From Lysobacterales bacterium (GTDB lineage Bacteria; Pseudomonadota; Gammaproteobacteria; Xanthomonadales; Xanthomonadaceae), in the NCBI GenBank assembly GCA_017302135.1, contig JAFLDZ010000002.1, positions 372,001 to 436,000 of the forward strand: 64,000 nucleotides of DNA, written 5' to 3'. Shown piece after piece: positions 17,528 to 28,200 of the stretch. The stretch's first letter is position 1. Every line of letters starts with the position of its first letter. The notes beneath the pieces are model-generated. The model ran no database searches, was not told the DNA's origin, and was given only the letters and a program-made list of their open reading frames with translations. The translations under genes were made by a program, and so were the position numbers.

Positions 17528-18991
17528 TTACTTCTTCTCCGCCGCTGGCGCTGCCGATGCGGTTGCCGGCACCACCCCGGTGTCCTGGACCACGCAATTG
17601 CCGTTGCTGTCCGCAGCGAACAGGCTCGGGCAGATATGGCTCACATCCAGCGGATCGGTCTTCGAGAAGCCATGGCAACCGAAGCAGTTCGGCGCCCATG
17701 AGGTGTCGCCCTGCTGGAAGGTTTCCATGCTCATGTTGGTCAGCTCCAGCGAGCCGCGCTGCAGGCTGGTCGCATCGCCGGGCACGATCTTGTCGCCGGT
17801 TTTTTCATGCACGGTGTACGCCACTGGCGGATTGCCGGAGTCCGCACCGTCCTTGGTCCAGATCGCGCCGATCAGCATGTAGTGCTTCCAGATCGCCATC
17901 GGGTCGGTGTCGGGAAGCGCGGTCAGCATGCCCTGCGGGCCGACCAACTGGTCGTTGAGCTGCTGGATGGCCAGCAGATTGGCGGCATTGTCGTTGCCGT
18001 TGATCGACGTGCCGGGCTGGTTGCCGTTGGCGAACTGGCGGCAGATGTTGTTCGGCGAATTGGTCGCCGGCGGCGTGCCCTGGAAAGGATCCGGCGTATC
18101 GAAATTGAACTGCGCGCAGGCGGTGTTGGGCGGCCCGGAGGTCGGCTGCGGATTCGCGGTGAGGCATTGCGCCGCGTCGCTGCTGGCGAAGGCCCAGCCG
18201 TTGGCCGGCGCAGGGCTGCTGCCGTCGCACAGCGGAGCATTGTTCTTGTGCTCGAACGTGGCCCAGATCATCTCCGGATGTTTCGACGTCCAGTTGGCGA
18301 TGTGGAACCCCACCATGCCCAGCGTCACCGGCGTGGTGCTGCCCGGCAGCGTGGCCTGCATCGTGTAGTACGAGGCATCGGGCTTGGGCAGGATCATCCA
18401 CGACACTTTGATTTCGAATGTGCCCTCGGTGAAACCTGTCTGGGTGGCCTGGCACTCGGCGCGCGAATACCAGATGTTGTAGCGCAGGATGTTGCCGTTC
18501 TGGTCGTACAGCGCGTTGCCGTCGGCCTGGGTGTCCTCGAAGTCCTGCGGTTTGTCGGCGCGCATCGCGAGCATCTTCGCAGCGCTGGCGCGGCCGAGCA
18601 TTTCGGGCAGCGAACATTGCCCGCTGGAAACAGTGGGATTATGCAGACGGTTGGTTTCGAACACGCGCTCGCCGGCCATGGTCGGCGATGGCGACACTTC
18701 GGCGAGGAACCATTGCCACGAGAACTGGTAGAAATCGCAGAAGGATTCTTCGGCGGCAACCGCCAGCGGCGGATTCGGGTTGCTGATCCAATTACTGCTG
18801 GCCTGACAGACAGAGGCAGCGGCTTTCGGCGGCGCGACGGCCAATTCGGGCTTCGCCGCAGGCTCTTCCGGCTTGGGGCCGCACCCCGACAACGCTAGCC
18901 CCAGAATGATAGTGATTGCGAGCGCGTGAGGCGCATGACGATTGCGAATATCGCGAGACGTGCTGGTATGCGCGAACGAAAATCTGGACAT
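17528..18991 (-). CDS. Large lipoprotein with one c-type haem motif (CFGCH), function unknown
   Basis: This 487-residue protein has an N-terminal lipoprotein signal, with hydrophobic core LAITIILGLALSG and lipobox LSGC at Cys37, followed by a Pro/Ala/Lys-rich linker. The body has many aromatic residues and cysteines, for example FCDFYQFSWQWFLAEVSP. Near the C-terminus, CFGCH at residues 436-440 is a classic CxxCH covalent haem site, and further cysteines follow. It looks like an outer-membrane or periplasmic electron-transfer lipoprotein, but I recognise no named family. The start at 18991 has a good AAGGAGA ribosome site 4-5 nt upstream. It is flanked by terminators on both sides, so it is a single-gene unit. 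Confidence 0.85.
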   Translation of the reverse strand: MSRFSFAHTSTSRDIRNRHAPHALAITIILGLALSGCGPKPEEPAAKPELAVAPPKAAASVCQASSNWISNPNPPLAVAAEESFCDFYQFSWQWFLAEVSPSPTMAGERVFETNRLHNPTVSSGQCSLPEMLGRASAAKMLAMRADKPQDFEDTQADGNALYDQNGNILRYNIWYSRAECQATQTGFTEGTFEIKVSWMILPKPDASYYTMQATLPGSTTPVTLGMVGFHIANWTSKHPEMIWATFEHKNNAPLCDGSSPAPANGWAFASSDAAQCLTANPQPTSGPPNTACAQFNFDTPDPFQGTPPATNSPNNICRQFANGNQPGTSINGNDNAANLLAIQQLNDQLVGPQGMLTALPDTDPMAIWKHYMLIGAIWTKDGADSGNPPVAYTVHEKTGDKIVPGDATSLQRGSLELTNMSMETFQQGDTSWAPNCFGCHGFSKTDPLDVSHICPSLFAADSNGNCVVQDTGVVPATASAAPAAEKK

Positions 18992-19196
18992 CGAACATTC
19001 TCCTTGGCTACGAGCCTTGTCTTCGGAACTCCGACAACCGGAGTTCCGTGCCTTCCGAGCGCAGGGCGGATCGCGTATGGATCCGGCGCTCGAATTCCTC
19101 CGTTGCTGATGTGGTCGAGACCGCGTCGGCAGCGAATGGATTCCTGTGTCATTCCCCGGGACCGAGCATGCGCCCGGCATCGACTACCCGCAACCT

Positions 19197-19231
19197 GCAA
19201 AAACAGACGGCCCGCGCGAGGCGGGCCGTCT
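19197..19231 (-). terminator. Rho-independent terminator of the TonB-dependent receptor gene
   Basis: AGACGGCCCGC and GCGGGCCGTCT form a perfect 11-bp stem with a GCGAG loop. On the minus strand the hairpin is followed by GTTTTTG. It lies 22 nt after the receptor stop. Confidence 0.85.
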
Positions 19232-19252
19232 GCGAGCGAACGGGCTTCGCGG

Positions 19253-21763
19253 TCAGTAGCGCATGCGCAGCGTCATGCCATACGTCCGTGGCGCGCCGAG
19301 GAAGGCATTCCACGTGCCGGTCTGCAGCGGCGCGTCGATCGCGACCTGGTAGTACTCGGCGTCGGTGATGTTCTGCGACCACAGCTCGACGGTCCAGCGC
19401 TGGTCACGCGAACCGATGGCGAAGCGCGCATTGCCCAGGGCGTAACCGTCCTGTTGCTTCTGCGGATCGAGATCGGAGCCGGTGTTGTAGTCGGACATGT
19501 ACTTGGCGCCGAGATGCGCACTGGCCTTCAGGCTGCCGCCGATTCTCCAGTCGTAACCGACCGAACCGGTGACCGACCATTTCGGCGCGAAGCTCGGGCG
19601 GCTGCCGGGCAGCAACGCGAGATCGGCGTCGGGCAACGGATCGTCGCCGTACTGGGTATCCGCATAGGTCAGACCGCCCTGCAGCATCCAGCCACCGGTC
19701 TGCCACAGCAGTTCGGCGTCCAGACCCTGCGAGGTCACCTTCGGGATCGAACGGACCACGAAGCTGGTGCCGAGGAAACTGTTGAGCTGGAAGTCGGAGT
19801 ATTCCTGATGGAACAGGGTCGCATTGAGCAGCAGATTGCCGCCAAGCCAGGTGGTCTTGGTGCCCAACTCGTAGCTGTCGACGAATTCAGCGCCGAACGA
19901 CGTGTCGTTCACCGGCAGGATGCCCGCAGTACCGCTGGACAGACCCGTGTTCGACTGCACGCGATCGAGGTTGAAACCACCGGCCTTGTAACCGCGCGCC
20001 GCCGAGAAATAAGCCATGACATTGTCGTTGAAGCGATAGGCCGCCTTCACCGTGCCCGACCATTCCTTCTCGTCGCGTTCCTGATCGGTGCTGCGGCCGT
20101 TGTGCTGGACGTTGGTCCAGGGCAAACAGGCGAAACCGACGACCTGCGGTGCCGCAGCCGAGGCCTGGGCGACGCTCAGACCGCGCGCAACCAGAGCGGC
20201 AACGACCTGCGCCGGATTGGAGAGCATCGCCGCGCAGCCAAGGCCGCCGTTCGGGTTGCTGTAGCGCGACGCCAGTTCCTTCTTCTCGCGGGTATAGCGC
20301 AGGCCGAGGGTCAGATCGAGCGCATCGGTGGCATGCCAGGTGTTGTTGGTGAACAGGCCGATGCTCTTGGATTCCTGCTTGTAACGGTCGGCGGCCGCAT
20401 GGCCGGCGAACACGGTCCCGAACGGCCGGCCCGAAGCCTGCGACAGGAACAGCGGCGCGGTGGGGCTGGCGCCGAGCGCGGGGTTGATCCGCGAAAGCAG
20501 CGCAATCGAGAGATAGGGCTCGTAAGCAGAACCGATGCGGTAGGCCTCGTTGCGCTTCAGGGTCTCGTCGGCATAGAAACCACCGACCAGCCAGTCGAAC
20601 TTGTCGGAAGCGCCGGTCAAACGCAGCTCTTGGCTGAAGGTGTCGAAGGCGGTGTAGTTGTCGTCTTTGGTCGGGTTGCGATGGAACAGGTCGGCGGTGC
20701 TGTAATCGAAATCGATGCCGTTGGTGCTTTCCCATTTGCGCTGCGCAGTGACCGAGGTCAGCGTCGCTCCGCCGAACCAAGGTGTCTGCCAGTCGACCTG
20801 GGCGCTCACGCCCTGATCCTTGATGAACTGCGCGCTGCTGCGGTTGGCGAAGGCGCGGCGGCTGTAGGGATCGGCCACCGGTATGACGCCGGAATCCGGC
20901 GAGAGCGCGTCGATGATCGCAGCGGTCGGGCCACGGATGGTGGTGACGCTGGCGCAGCAGCTTTCGTCGCGGTTGCTGAAATCGCCGGTCAGCAGGATAT
21001 CGAGCGTCTCGCTCGGCTCAAGCAGCAGTTGGCCGCGGAACGTATGGAAGTTCTGGTTCTGATCTTCGGTTTCCTGGCGCGGGCCGGCACCGGTGGTGAC
21101 ATCGACGTATCCGTCGCGCTTGCGTTTGGCGGCGTAAAGGCGGAACGCGGCCATGTCGTTGAAGGCGTCGTTGTACGACCCGGACACACCGAAGGCACCG
21201 TAATTGCCGACGGTCACTTCGCCTTCGACGCGCTGCTGGTAACTCGGGCGTTTGGTGATCACATTGATCACGCCGGCGGATGTGTTCTTGCCGAACAGCG
21301 TCCCCTGCGGGCCCTTCAATACTTCGATCCGTTCCAGCTCACCCAGATCGGTGAAGCCGACGCCGTTGCGGGGGCGGAAAACGCCATCGATCACGATGCC
21401 GACCGAAGATTCGAGGCCGGCGTTGTCGCCCACCGTACCGACACCGCGGATGCGGGCGACGGTCTGCGATTCGCTCTGGGTGCTGGTCACGGTCAGGCCC
21501 GGCACCACATGCTGCAGATCCTTGATGTCGCGGACGCCGTTCTCTTCGAGCATCTGCTCGGACAACGCTGTCACCACCACTGGCACATCCTGCAGCGCCT
21601 CTTCGCGCTTCTGAGCAGTCACTGTGATCTGATCGAGTGTGGTCGCCTCTTCCTCTCCGGAGCCGGCCTCCTGGGCCAGCGCGAGCGGCGCTTGCACCAG
21701 GCCGATGAGCGCGAGCAGCAGTGCCCGGGTAAGCGTCGAATGTTGCGGTGCACGATGAATCAT
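19253..21763 (-). CDS. TonB-dependent outer-membrane receptor
   Basis: This 836-residue receptor has a signal peptide (core ALLLALIGLVQAPLALA) and a TonB box near residues 43-49 (DQITVTA). The plug domain contains VPVVVTALSEQMLEENGVRDIKDL and IDGVFRPRNGVGFTDLGELERIEVLKGPQG-type sequence, in which the stretch LKGPQGTLFGKNTSAGVINV is diagnostic. A 22-strand beta barrel follows, ending in the C-terminal aromatic motif YGMTLRMRY. It is most like the CirA/FyuA-type TonB receptors (KxGP plug) of Sphingomonads and Lysobacterales. The substrate is unknown and no transport or enzyme genes are next to it. The start at 21763 has GAGGGGG just upstream. Confidence 0.92.
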   Translation of the reverse strand: MIHRAPQHSTLTRALLLALIGLVQAPLALAQEAGSGEEEATTLDQITVTAQKREEALQDVPVVVTALSEQMLEENGVRDIKDLQHVVPGLTVTSTQSESQTVARIRGVGTVGDNAGLESSVGIVIDGVFRPRNGVGFTDLGELERIEVLKGPQGTLFGKNTSAGVINVITKRPSYQQRVEGEVTVGNYGAFGVSGSYNDAFNDMAAFRLYAAKRKRDGYVDVTTGAGPRQETEDQNQNFHTFRGQLLLEPSETLDILLTGDFSNRDESCCASVTTIRGPTAAIIDALSPDSGVIPVADPYSRRAFANRSSAQFIKDQGVSAQVDWQTPWFGGATLTSVTAQRKWESTNGIDFDYSTADLFHRNPTKDDNYTAFDTFSQELRLTGASDKFDWLVGGFYADETLKRNEAYRIGSAYEPYLSIALLSRINPALGASPTAPLFLSQASGRPFGTVFAGHAAADRYKQESKSIGLFTNNTWHATDALDLTLGLRYTREKKELASRYSNPNGGLGCAAMLSNPAQVVAALVARGLSVAQASAAAPQVVGFACLPWTNVQHNGRSTDQERDEKEWSGTVKAAYRFNDNVMAYFSAARGYKAGGFNLDRVQSNTGLSSGTAGILPVNDTSFGAEFVDSYELGTKTTWLGGNLLLNATLFHQEYSDFQLNSFLGTSFVVRSIPKVTSQGLDAELLWQTGGWMLQGGLTYADTQYGDDPLPDADLALLPGSRPSFAPKWSVTGSVGYDWRIGGSLKASAHLGAKYMSDYNTGSDLDPQKQQDGYALGNARFAIGSRDQRWTVELWSQNITDAEYYQVAIDAPLQTGTWNAFLGAPRTYGMTLRMRY

Positions 21764-21952
21764 TTGATCCCCCTCGCCATAGTCATTGATGTCGTAATCG
21801 TTACGTGGCCGTTGATCGACCATCGGCGGCACGCGTTCAAGCGCATTGCTGATCAGTGCACAGGCAGCCCATGGAGCTGTTCCGGTCGGAACGGCTCGAT
21901 GGCTCGTTTACCCTTACCATGGTGCAATTGACAACCGCTTGCGGACGTTAAC

Positions 21953-21970
21953 ACAGCTTTCGAAAACTGT
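21953..21970. promoter_or_regulatory. Near-perfect palindrome in the receptor-mutS divergent region
   Basis: ACAGCTTTCGAAAACTGT is an 18-nt palindrome with one mismatched pair. It lies in the 303-nt gap between the TonB receptor start (21763) and the mutS start (22067), which otherwise holds no gene. A TTGACA hexamer is at 21928-21933. This is a candidate operator for an unknown regulator. Confidence 0.3.
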
Positions 21971-22066
21971 AAGCATGACCAAACGCAGGGACGACGGGCG
22001 CTGGCATACTAGGCGGCCTGCCCTCCGCTGCGCCATTGCGCATCTGGGCCCGACCGCAGTCAACCC

Positions 22067-24697
22067 GTGCCCGATCCCGCCCCTATTCCCGCATCTCCGG
22101 CGCGCACCGCCAGCGAACAGCACACGCCACTCATGCGCCAGTTCTTCGCTGCGAAGGCGGAGCATCCCGACGTGCTGCTGTTTTTCCGGATGGGCGATTT
22201 CTACGAAATGTTCTACGACGATGCGCGCAAGGCCGCGCGTCTGCTCGACATCACTTTGACGCAGCGCGGCAATTCCGCCGGCCAGCCCATTCCGATGGCG
22301 GGCGTGCCGGTGCATGCGTACGAAGGCTACCTCGCGCGTCTGGTCGCGCTGGGCGAATCGGTCGCGATCTGCGAACAGATCGGCGACCCGGCGCTGGCGA
22401 AAGGCCTGGTCGAACGCAGGGTCGTGCGCATCGTCACCCCGGGCACGGTCACCGATGAAGCGCTCCTGCAGGATCGCCGCGATACGCTGCTGATGGCCGT
22501 ATCCCGCGGGAAAAACGGCTATGGGCTGGCGTGGGCGGATCTCGCCGGTGGACGTTTCCTGGTCAATGAAGTGACCAGCGAGGACATGCTGGAAGCCGAA
22601 CTCGCGCGACTGGATCCCGCCGAGCTGCTGATCCCCGATGAAGACGGCTGGCCGGTATCGCTGACCACCCGTCACGGCGTTCGCCGCCGCGCACCGTGGC
22701 TGTTCGATGCCGACAGCGGACGCCGGCAACTGCTGCAGTTCTTCAATCTGTTCGACCTCACCGGCTTCGGCATCGACGGCAAACCGCTTGCGATCGCCGC
22801 CGCCGGTGCGCTGCTCGGCTATGTCGAAGAAACCCAGAAGCAGCGGCTGCCGCACCTCACCGCGATCCGGATCGAAACCAGCGACGGCGCGATCGCGATG
22901 AATGCGGCCACGCGGCGCCATCTCGAACTCGACACCCGCGTCGACGGCGACACCCGGCATACCCTGCTCGGCGTGCTCGACAGCACCATCACCCCGATGG
23001 GCGGACGCCTACTGCGGCGCTGGCTGCATCGCCCGCTGCGAGATCGCCGGGTCGTGAGCGAACGTCATGACGCAGTGCAGCAGCTGTTTGCGCAGCGCGC
23101 CGACGCCAGCGTGCGCGAGGCATTTCGCGGCCTGGGCGACATCGAACGCATTCTTTCCCGCATCGCCCTGCGCAGCGCGCGCCCGCGCGATCTGTCGACA
23201 CTGCGCGACGCCCTGCTGCTGATGCCCAAGGTACGCGATGCGCTGTCGGGCATCGATTCGCCGCGACTGCAGGCGCTGTGCGCCGAACTGGGCGAACACG
23301 ACGCGCAGGCCGCGTGGATGGCCAGCGCGATCGTGCCGCAGCCGCCGGTGCTGGCCCGCGACGGCGGCGTGATAGCCGAAGGCTACGACGTCGAACTCGA
23401 CGAACTGCGCACGCTCAGCACCCATGCCGACCAGTTCCTGATCGACCTGGAAGCCCGCGAACGCGCGAGCAGCGGCATCGCCACGCTCAAGGTCGGCTAC
23501 AACCGCGTCCACGGCTACTTCATCGAGATCAGCAAAGGCCAGGCCGACAAGGCGCCCGTCCACTACACGCGCCGGCAGACGCTGACCGGCGCCGAACGCT
23601 ACATCACCGAAGAGCTGAAACAGTTCGAGGACAAAGTGCTGTCGGCGAAGGACCGCTCGCTCACGCGCGAAAAGCTGCTGTACGAAGGCATTCTCGACGA
23701 ACTCAATCGCGATCTCGAACCATTGAAGCGCGCAGCGGGTGCGCTGAGCGAACTCGATGTGCTCGCCTGTTTCGCCGAGCGCGCGCGCGAACTCGACTGG
23801 TCGCAGCCGCAACTGGTCGAAGACGCACGCCTGCACATCGAACGCGGCCGTCATCCGGTCGTCGAGGCCGTGCGCGACGAACCGTTCGAGCCGAACGATC
23901 TCTCGCTCAACGGCGAAGACGGCGGCACCGCACGGCGCATGCTGGTGATCACCGGCCCGAACATGGGCGGCAAATCCACCTACATGCGTCAGAACGCGCT
24001 GATCGTGCTGCTCGCGCACATCGGCAGCTTCGTGCCTGCATCGAAAGCGCTGATCGGCCCGATCGACCGCATCCTCACCCGCATCGGCGCGGGCGACGAC
24101 CTCGCGCGCGGACAATCGACCTTCATGGTCGAGATGAGCGAAACCAGCTACATCCTGCATCACGCCACTGCGCAGTCGCTGGTGCTGATGGACGAAATCG
24201 GCCGCGGCACCTCGACCTACGACGGCCTCGCGCTGGCCGAAGCCTGCGCCAGGCATCTGGCCGCAACCAATCGCGCCTACACGCTGTTCGCCACGCATTA
24301 TTTCGAACTCACCGCCCTCGCCCAACCCGGCAGCGGCATCGCCAACGTGCATCTGGACGCGGTGGAGCACCACGACAAACACGGCGGCGACACATTGGTG
24401 TTCATGCACGCCGTGAAAGACGGCCCCGCCGACCGCAGCTTCGGCCTGCAGGTCGCCGCTCTCGCCGGCCTGCCGAAGAGCGTCGTGCGCGAAGCGCGTG
24501 GACGCTTGGCGGAACTGGAACAGCGGCGCAGCGATCCCGCACCCATGCTGACGCCGCAGGCATTGGATGCGCCGCAGCAGATCGGTTTGTTTGGGTCTTC
24601 TTCCGCTGCGCTGGATGCGCTGGCGGCGATCGATCCGGACGAACTCACGCCGAAGCAGGCGTTGGAGGCGTTGTACCGGTTGAAGGCGTTGGAGTGA
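22067..24697 (+). CDS. mutS: DNA mismatch repair protein MutS
   Basis: This 876-residue MutS is full length. It recognises mismatches and recruits MutL. The mismatch-binding domain has the [15 protein letters not shown] motif, with the Phe-x-Glu wedge. The clamp and lever regions follow, then the ATPase with Walker [15 protein letters not shown], Walker [16 protein letters not shown] and the signature [13 protein letters not shown]. The C-terminal helix-turn-helix ends in [14 protein letters not shown]. The start is a GTG (VPDPAP), preferred because the conserved [12 protein letters not shown] begins about 17 residues later and no ATG precedes it in frame. The gene is followed by a strong hairpin shared with the convergent small gene. 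Confidence 0.97.
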   Translation: MPDPAPIPASPARTASEQHTPLMRQFFAAKAEHPDVLLFFRMGDFYEMFYDDARKAARLLDITLTQRGNSAGQPIPMAGVPVHAYEGYLARLVALGESVAICEQIGDPALAKGLVERRVVRIVTPGTVTDEALLQDRRDTLLMAVSRGKNGYGLAWADLAGGRFLVNEVTSEDMLEAELARLDPAELLIPDEDGWPVSLTTRHGVRRRAPWLFDADSGRRQLLQFFNLFDLTGFGIDGKPLAIAAAGALLGYVEETQKQRLPHLTAIRIETSDGAIAMNAATRRHLELDTRVDGDTRHTLLGVLDSTITPMGGRLLRRWLHRPLRDRRVVSERHDAVQQLFAQRADASVREAFRGLGDIERILSRIALRSARPRDLSTLRDALLLMPKVRDALSGIDSPRLQALCAELGEHDAQAAWMASAIVPQPPVLARDGGVIAEGYDVELDELRTLSTHADQFLIDLEARERASSGIATLKVGYNRVHGYFIEISKGQADKAPVHYTRRQTLTGAERYITEELKQFEDKVLSAKDRSLTREKLLYEGILDELNRDLEPLKRAAGALSELDVLACFAERARELDWSQPQLVEDARLHIERGRHPVVEAVRDEPFEPNDLSLNGEDGGTARRMLVITGPNMGGKSTYMRQNALIVLLAHIGSFVPASKALIGPIDRILTRIGAGDDLARGQSTFMVEMSETSYILHHATAQSLVLMDEIGRGTSTYDGLALAEACARHLAATNRAYTLFATHYFELTALAQPGSGIANVHLDAVEHHDKHGGDTLVFMHAVKDGPADRSFGLQVAALAGLPKSVVREARGRLAELEQRRSDPAPMLTPQALDAPQQIGLFGSSSAALDALAAIDPDELTPKQALEALYRLKALE

Positions 24698-24720
24698 AAC
24701 CCGAATCGTCTCCGCCATCT

Positions 24721-24754
24721 GCTTGACGAACCGCTCTCGGGCGGTTCGTCAAGC
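24721..24754. terminator. Bidirectional hairpin between mutS and the six-Cys miniprotein gene
   Basis: The arms 24721-24734 and 24741-24754 form a perfect 14-bp stem with a 6-nt loop, between two convergent genes. There is no clear T-run in either direction, so strength is uncertain. Confidence 0.6.
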
Positions 24755-24762
24755 CAATCAGA

Positions 24763-24972
24763 TTATTGTTCGCATCCCGCGATGCATTCCCGATATTGCC
24801 GGGCGCAAATCTTGAACTGATGCTCGGGCACCTGTAACAGACACTCGTTCATCTGTGTCTGGCAGTCGCTGTAGCAATAAGGATCCGAATCGAGTGCCGA
24901 CACGGACGCAACGAAACCGAGACCGAACGCGAGCGCAGCGACGGCCATCCACCGAATGTTGATCTGTTTCAT
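24763..24972 (-). CDS. Small secreted six-cysteine protein with mirror-symmetric Cys spacing
   Basis: This 69-residue precursor starts MKQINIRWMAVAALAFGLGF and has a cleavable signal ending near VASVSA at residue 26. The mature part, about 43 residues, carries six Cys at 33, 37, 44, 56, 63 and 67. The spacing is C-x3-C-x6-C-x11-C-x6-C-x3-C, identical read in either direction. The paired C-x3-C motifs resemble cystine-stapled helical hairpins such as alpha-hairpinins or small Tim chaperones. By analogy the protein should fold as two antiparallel helices joined by three disulfides in the periplasm or medium. The start has GGAGGG about 8 nt upstream. No family is recognised; function is unknown. 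Confidence 0.75.
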   Translation of the reverse strand: MKQINIRWMAVAALAFGLGFVASVSALDSDPYCYSDCQTQMNECLLQVPEHQFKICARQYRECIAGCEQ

Positions 24973-25205
24973 ATTCAAATCCCTCCATGGTCGTGATATG
25001 GGCGAGCGTATCGATGCATGATCGATGCTCACGGCGAGTATAGCCACGGGATCGTTGCCATCGGGAGCCTGTCCGGACGAGCGGCATTCTCCATCCGCTC
25101 CTACGCCGACACAGGTCCTGGCCCTGTCCATTCCAATGCGCCAAAAATCATGCAAAGTGCAGCACACCGCTCCATTACACTAGCGCGCTGACAGGAGAGC
25201 AACGC

Positions 25206-28200
25206 GTGACCATCGGAATCTTCATCGCGGGATTGTTGTTCGGCGTCGTTTTGACGGTCTGGCTGCGGCGCGCGCCGACCGGGGCCGCGACACCCGACGC
25301 AGCCACAGACACCACGACGACCGAAGCCGCACTGCCGGCGCCGGATGCTGCCGCGCCCGATGCGACTCCCGAAGAAACACCGCGCGATCGTCTATACCGG
25401 CTGCGCGGCGAGATCGAGACGGACGATGAGCGCATCAAGCGGCCGGAGGATCTGCTGCAGTTGGCGCAGTTCCGCGAGGGCGTGGCGCTGTTGGCTGGGA
25501 AGACCTTCGATGCGAAAGAAGTGCTGGATCAGCTGGAAAGCGACAGCGGCCCGCTGGGCTGCATGATCTATGTGGCGTTGCGCGAACGCGACGATGTCGA
25601 TGCCGCCGCTGCGCTGGCGGCCACGCCGCCGCCGGGCTGGTACCAGTTGCGCTTCATGATCGATTATCTGCAGTCGCGAGAGGACGCTGCTGCTCTGCCC
25701 GGTCTGCTGCGGCATCTGCGTCAATGGTGGTACGAGCAGCCGCCGCTGCGGCAGAGGCTGCGCGAGTATCTGCAGTGGGCGGGCGCGCATCCGTCGGGCA
25801 GCGTCGGGACGATGACCCTGGACACGCTGCAGGAGTACGAACTGGAGCAATTGGCCGAGGGCCTGAAGTCGTTCGCCGAGCCCGTGTTGGCGCCGTATCT
25901 CGCACAGGTGACGGACGAAGTGGCGCGGCGACGCGAGCGGCGCACGCTGGGCGGTGTGGGCCGGCTGTGGACGCCGCCGCAAAGCACGAACGGCGGCATC
26001 GTCGATCACCCGGAACTCGATCGCCAGATCGCGCAACTGCACGAGATGCTGCAGGCCACGCCGCCGGTCTCGGTGCTGATTTCTGGCGAACAGGGCGTCG
26101 GCAAATCGGTGCTGGTCGATCGTCTGTTCGCGCGCCTGCAGGGCGAAGGTTGGCTGCTGTTCGAAGCCTCTGCCGCCGAAGTGCTGGCGGGCCAGAAATA
26201 CATCGGCGAACTGGAAGAGCGCGTGCGCGAGATGCTGACCGCGCTCGACCGTCCGCGCGCGCTGTGGCGGGTGCAGGATTTCTACGATCTGCTGCACAAG
26301 GGCGGGCACAGCCAGGACCCGCGCGGCATTCTCGACATGCTGCTGCCGGCGCTGGAGCGCGGCCAGGTACGGATGGTCGGCGAACTCTCGCCCGCACAGC
26401 TCGCGCAGTTGCTGATCGCGCGACCGACGCTGCGGCATCTGGTCAAGACCGTGGCCCTGCTGTCGCCCGACACCGACGGCTTGCGCGCGCTGCTGGCGCG
26501 CTGGGGCGCGGCGCGCGAAGCCGAATTGGGCACGACGGTGATCGATGCGCGTGCGCTGGACGAAGCGCAGCGCATGTCCGCGCAGTTCTTTCCCGAGCAG
26601 CACGAACCGGGGCGCACACTGCGTCTGCTCGAAGAGAGCCTGCGCGTCGCGTGCAGCGCGGACGCGCGCGAGCTGCCGTTGACGACGGATGCGCTGCTGC
26701 GCGGCATCGCGCGGCGCAGCGGTCTGCCGCTGGATGTGATCGACGACAGCAAGAGTCTCGACCTCGACACGCTGCGCGCGTTCTTCCGCAAGCGCGTGAT
26801 CGGTCAGGACGAAGCGGTGGAATGTCTGGTCGACCGCATCGCGATGCTCAAGGCCGGGCTGATCGACAGCAGTCGACCGATCGGCGTGTTCCTGTTCGCC
26901 GGCCCGACCGGCACTGGCAAGACCGAACTGGCGAAGACGCTGGGCGAATTGTTGTTCGGCAGCAGCGAACGTCTGCTGCGTCTGGACATGAGCGAATTCC
27001 AGTCCGAAGACGCCGCGTGGCGGCTCACCGACGTATCGAGCGACGGCAGCACGCGTTCGCTGGTCGCGCGCATTCGTGAGCAGCCTTTCTCGGTGGTGCT
27101 GCTGGACGAATTCGAAAAAGCGCACCCGCGCGTGTGGGACATGTTCCTGCAGGTGTTCGACGACGGCCGCCTGAGCGACCGCAACGGCAACGTCGCGGAT
27201 TTCCGCCACAGCATCATCATCCTCACCAGCAACGCCGGCTCCACCTTGAGCCGCAGCGCTGGGCCTGGATTCACTTCGGCGGCCGGCGGTTACTCGCGCG
27301 GCACGGTGGAGAAAGCGCTGTTCGAAACCTTCCGCCGCGAGTTCCTCAACCGCCTCGATCGCATCGTGCTGTTCACGCCGCTGGATCGCGCGCTGATGCG
27401 CGAGATCCTGCACAAGGAACTGCAGCGCGCTATGGGCCGTCGTGGCCTGCGCAACCGGGATTGGGCGGTGGAATGGGAACCGTCGGCGATCGAATTCCTG
27501 CTCGACCGCGGCTTCACGCCGGACCTCGGCGCGCGTCCGCTGCGAAGGGCGATCGAACAGCATCTGCTCGCGCCGCTGGCGCGCAGCATCGTCGAACACC
27601 GCACGCCGCAGGGCGACCAGTTCCTGTTCGTGCGCAGCGCGGGCGATCGTCTGGATGTGGAGTTCATCGACCCCAACCAGCCGGTCACGCCGTCGATGCC
27701 CAGCGTCGCCGCCATCGCCGGCAGCGATCTGCGCACGCTGATCTACGCGCCGGACACGACGTCTTCGGCCATCGCGCGTCTGCAGGGGTCGCTGGACAGT
27801 CTGGTCGATACGCTCGCCGCGCCGGCATGGGCCGACGCGCGCGATGCCGATTACGCAGCGATGGGTGAGCGCGATTTCTGGTCGCGTGCGGAGCGCTTCG
27901 ACGTGCTGGATCGCATCGAACGTCGCGATCGCATCGAAAGCGCGCTCGACAACGCACAGCGTCTCGGCGAGCGGCTGCGCCGCGACGGCGGCAACGCGGC
28001 GTTCGTCAGCCGTCATGCGCAGTTGCTGTGGCTGATGCAGCATGCAGTAACCACCGTGGTCGAGCAGCGCCCGCAGGATGCGCTGCTGTCGCTGGCCGCC
28101 AGCCCATCCGACCTCAAGCGCGATCCGGCACAGACGCGACTGTGGTGGCAACAGTTGCTGTCGATGTACATCGCCTGGGCCGAACGCCGCAACATGCGCG

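Noticed and set aside
18926..21931. 1001-codon open frame antisense to the TonB receptor
   Set aside because: No motif, and repetitive Arg/Gly/Val composition; the receptor on the minus strand has signal, plug and barrel features.
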